DNA from: Hymenobacter siberiensis
Lineage (GTDB): Bacteria > Bacteroidota > Bacteroidia > Cytophagales > Hymenobacteraceae
Direction of reading: 5' to 3'
Assembly (NCBI RefSeq): GCF_018967845.1
Contig: NZ_JAHLZZ010000001.1
Location: forward strand, 1,984,001-2,048,000
DNA length: 64,000 nt
The position numbers were made by a program, and so were the translations under genes. Within the stretch, counting starts at the first letter, position 1, and every line of letters starts with the position of its first letter. Below, piece by piece: positions 63,526 to 64,000 of this stretch. The notes under the pieces are model-generated. The model was not told where the DNA came from. It did not search any database and saw only the letters and a program-made list of their open reading frames with translations.

Positions 63526-63834
63526 CTATTCGGTTTTGGCTTCTGCCTTTTGGGTAGCTTCTACCGTTTTGTTGCCTACTTTTTGGGTGCCGCGTTTCAC
63601 AGCGCGGCCGGTTTTGCGCGCGCCGCGCTTGATGGCGCTACCCGTTTTGTGGGCCACGTTGCCGGCGGCATCTTTTGTGTTGTCAAGGGCTTGGCCAACG
63701 TTGGTTTTGCCGGTTTTGGTTACCACTTTGGTGGTGCCATTGTCGCGCATTTTCACTTCGGTAGAAGGAGTGGTTTGCGCAAAAGCAGCAGTAGCAAAAG
63801 CGGAAAATGCGAGCAACAGGGTTATTTTTTTCAT
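63526..63834 (-). CDS. Small secreted basic protein (102 aa)
   Basis: I do not recognise a family. The 102-residue protein has a clear signal peptide (MKKITLLLAFSAFATAAFAQ) and a mature part rich in Lys, Arg, Thr and Gly with repeated motifs of the form (A/K)xKxGxxxK/R: AAGNVAHKTGSAIKRGARKT, GRAVKRGTQKVGNKTVEATQ. The pattern recalls amphipathic repeated helices of envelope or stress proteins, but that is only a loose resemblance. It should be periplasmic or envelope-associated. It lies downstream of queA on the same strand, 118 bases away. Confidence 0.65.
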   Translation of the reverse strand: MKKITLLLAFSAFATAAFAQTTPSTEVKMRDNGTTKVVTKTGKTNVGQALDNTKDAAGNVAHKTGSAIKRGARKTGRAVKRGTQKVGNKTVEATQKAEAKTE

Positions 63835-63951
63835 CAGAGTCAGGAGAAGGAAAAAGGGTTGTGAGGGGTTTGTACGCTCCCTACGGGCAAAGGTTGGTGC
63901 AAGGAGTATGCCGCAGTTGGGCCAGTCCCTGAAAACCGTTTTTTGCTTGCC

Positions 63952-64000
63952 TCACGGCAGCAGCAGCGAGCTGTCGCCGTAGCTCAGAAACCGGTAGCCG
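63952..64000 (-). CDS. queA: S-adenosylmethionine:tRNA ribosyltransferase-isomerase QueA, C-terminal end only
   Basis: Only the last 15 residues and stop codon are in the window: GYRFLSYGDSSLLLP. This matches the C-terminus of QueA, which usually reads GYRFxSYGDAMLI. QueA makes epoxyqueuosine at tRNA position 34. The rest of the gene lies beyond the right edge. With so short a match the call rests on one conserved motif. Confidence 0.65.
   Translation of the reverse strand, partial: GYRFLSYGDSSLLLP

Overview
The window reads as chromosome from a Hymenobacter-like member of the Bacteroidota (order Cytophagales). The reasons are four SusC/SusD outer-membrane pairs, type IX secretion genes (porQ and a PorE-like gene), promoters of the Bacteroidota type (TTG, about 19-21 bases, TAnnTTTG) instead of E. 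coli-type ones, GC-rich coding sequence, and many short dispersed palindromes between genes. The genus is an inference from overall gene content; no rRNA is present and I recognised no tRNA, CRISPR array, prophage or intact insertion sequence.

Layout. 1-3.4 kb: 5' part of an osmC-like gene (minus), a bacterial GH3-family protein, then a less GC-rich patch with a small ORF and a DUF4261 gene, followed by a GreA/B-like coiled-coil protein. 3.4-11.2 kb: a PorE-like OmpA protein, lon, porQ and hslU. 11.2-28.9 kb: three SusC/SusD clusters, two on the minus strand that each end in a small extra lipoprotein, and one divergent pair. Between the first two lies 1 kb without genes that holds a 212-base near-perfect inverted repeat, a strong terminator and a cluster of small hairpins. 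28.9-35.8 kb: prfB with its programmed frameshift; a likely operon of a stand-alone CZB (zinc-binding) protein, a CHASE3 histidine kinase and a response regulator; rnhB; a small acidic protein; a strong candidate small structured RNA with its own promoter and terminator; a NUDIX hydrolase and a PlsC-type acyltransferase.

35.8-46.3 kb: gatC, a large membrane-TPR protein with a compositionally odd internal patch, an ABC ATPase, PduO-type adenosyltransferase, ilvE, gcvT, comB-like phosphatase, a MazG-type pyrophosphohydrolase, dtd and a polytopic GT-C-like membrane protein. 46.4-50.5 kb: a GDSL-type lipoprotein that seems to have lost its catalytic Ser and His, a FadL-type porin and mltG. 50.5-55.4 kb: a glyoxylate-shunt locus, with a RamB/ScfR-type regulator divergent from aceB and aceA and a perfect palindrome close to the aceB promoter. 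55.6-64 kb: ribonuclease D, a fourth SusC/SusD pair with a textbook promoter, an SPFH protein, three small unknown proteins and the 3' end of queA.

Functional themes are envelope nutrient uptake (SusCD, FadL), type IX secretion (PorQ, PorE-like), protein quality control (Lon, HslU, Dtd, RF2) and acetate/fatty-acid carbon use (AceA, AceB and their regulator). The most unusual items are the two candidate noncoding RNAs, the CZB-kinase-regulator operon, the predicted dead GDSL protein beside FadL, and the low-GC patch inside the TPR protein.
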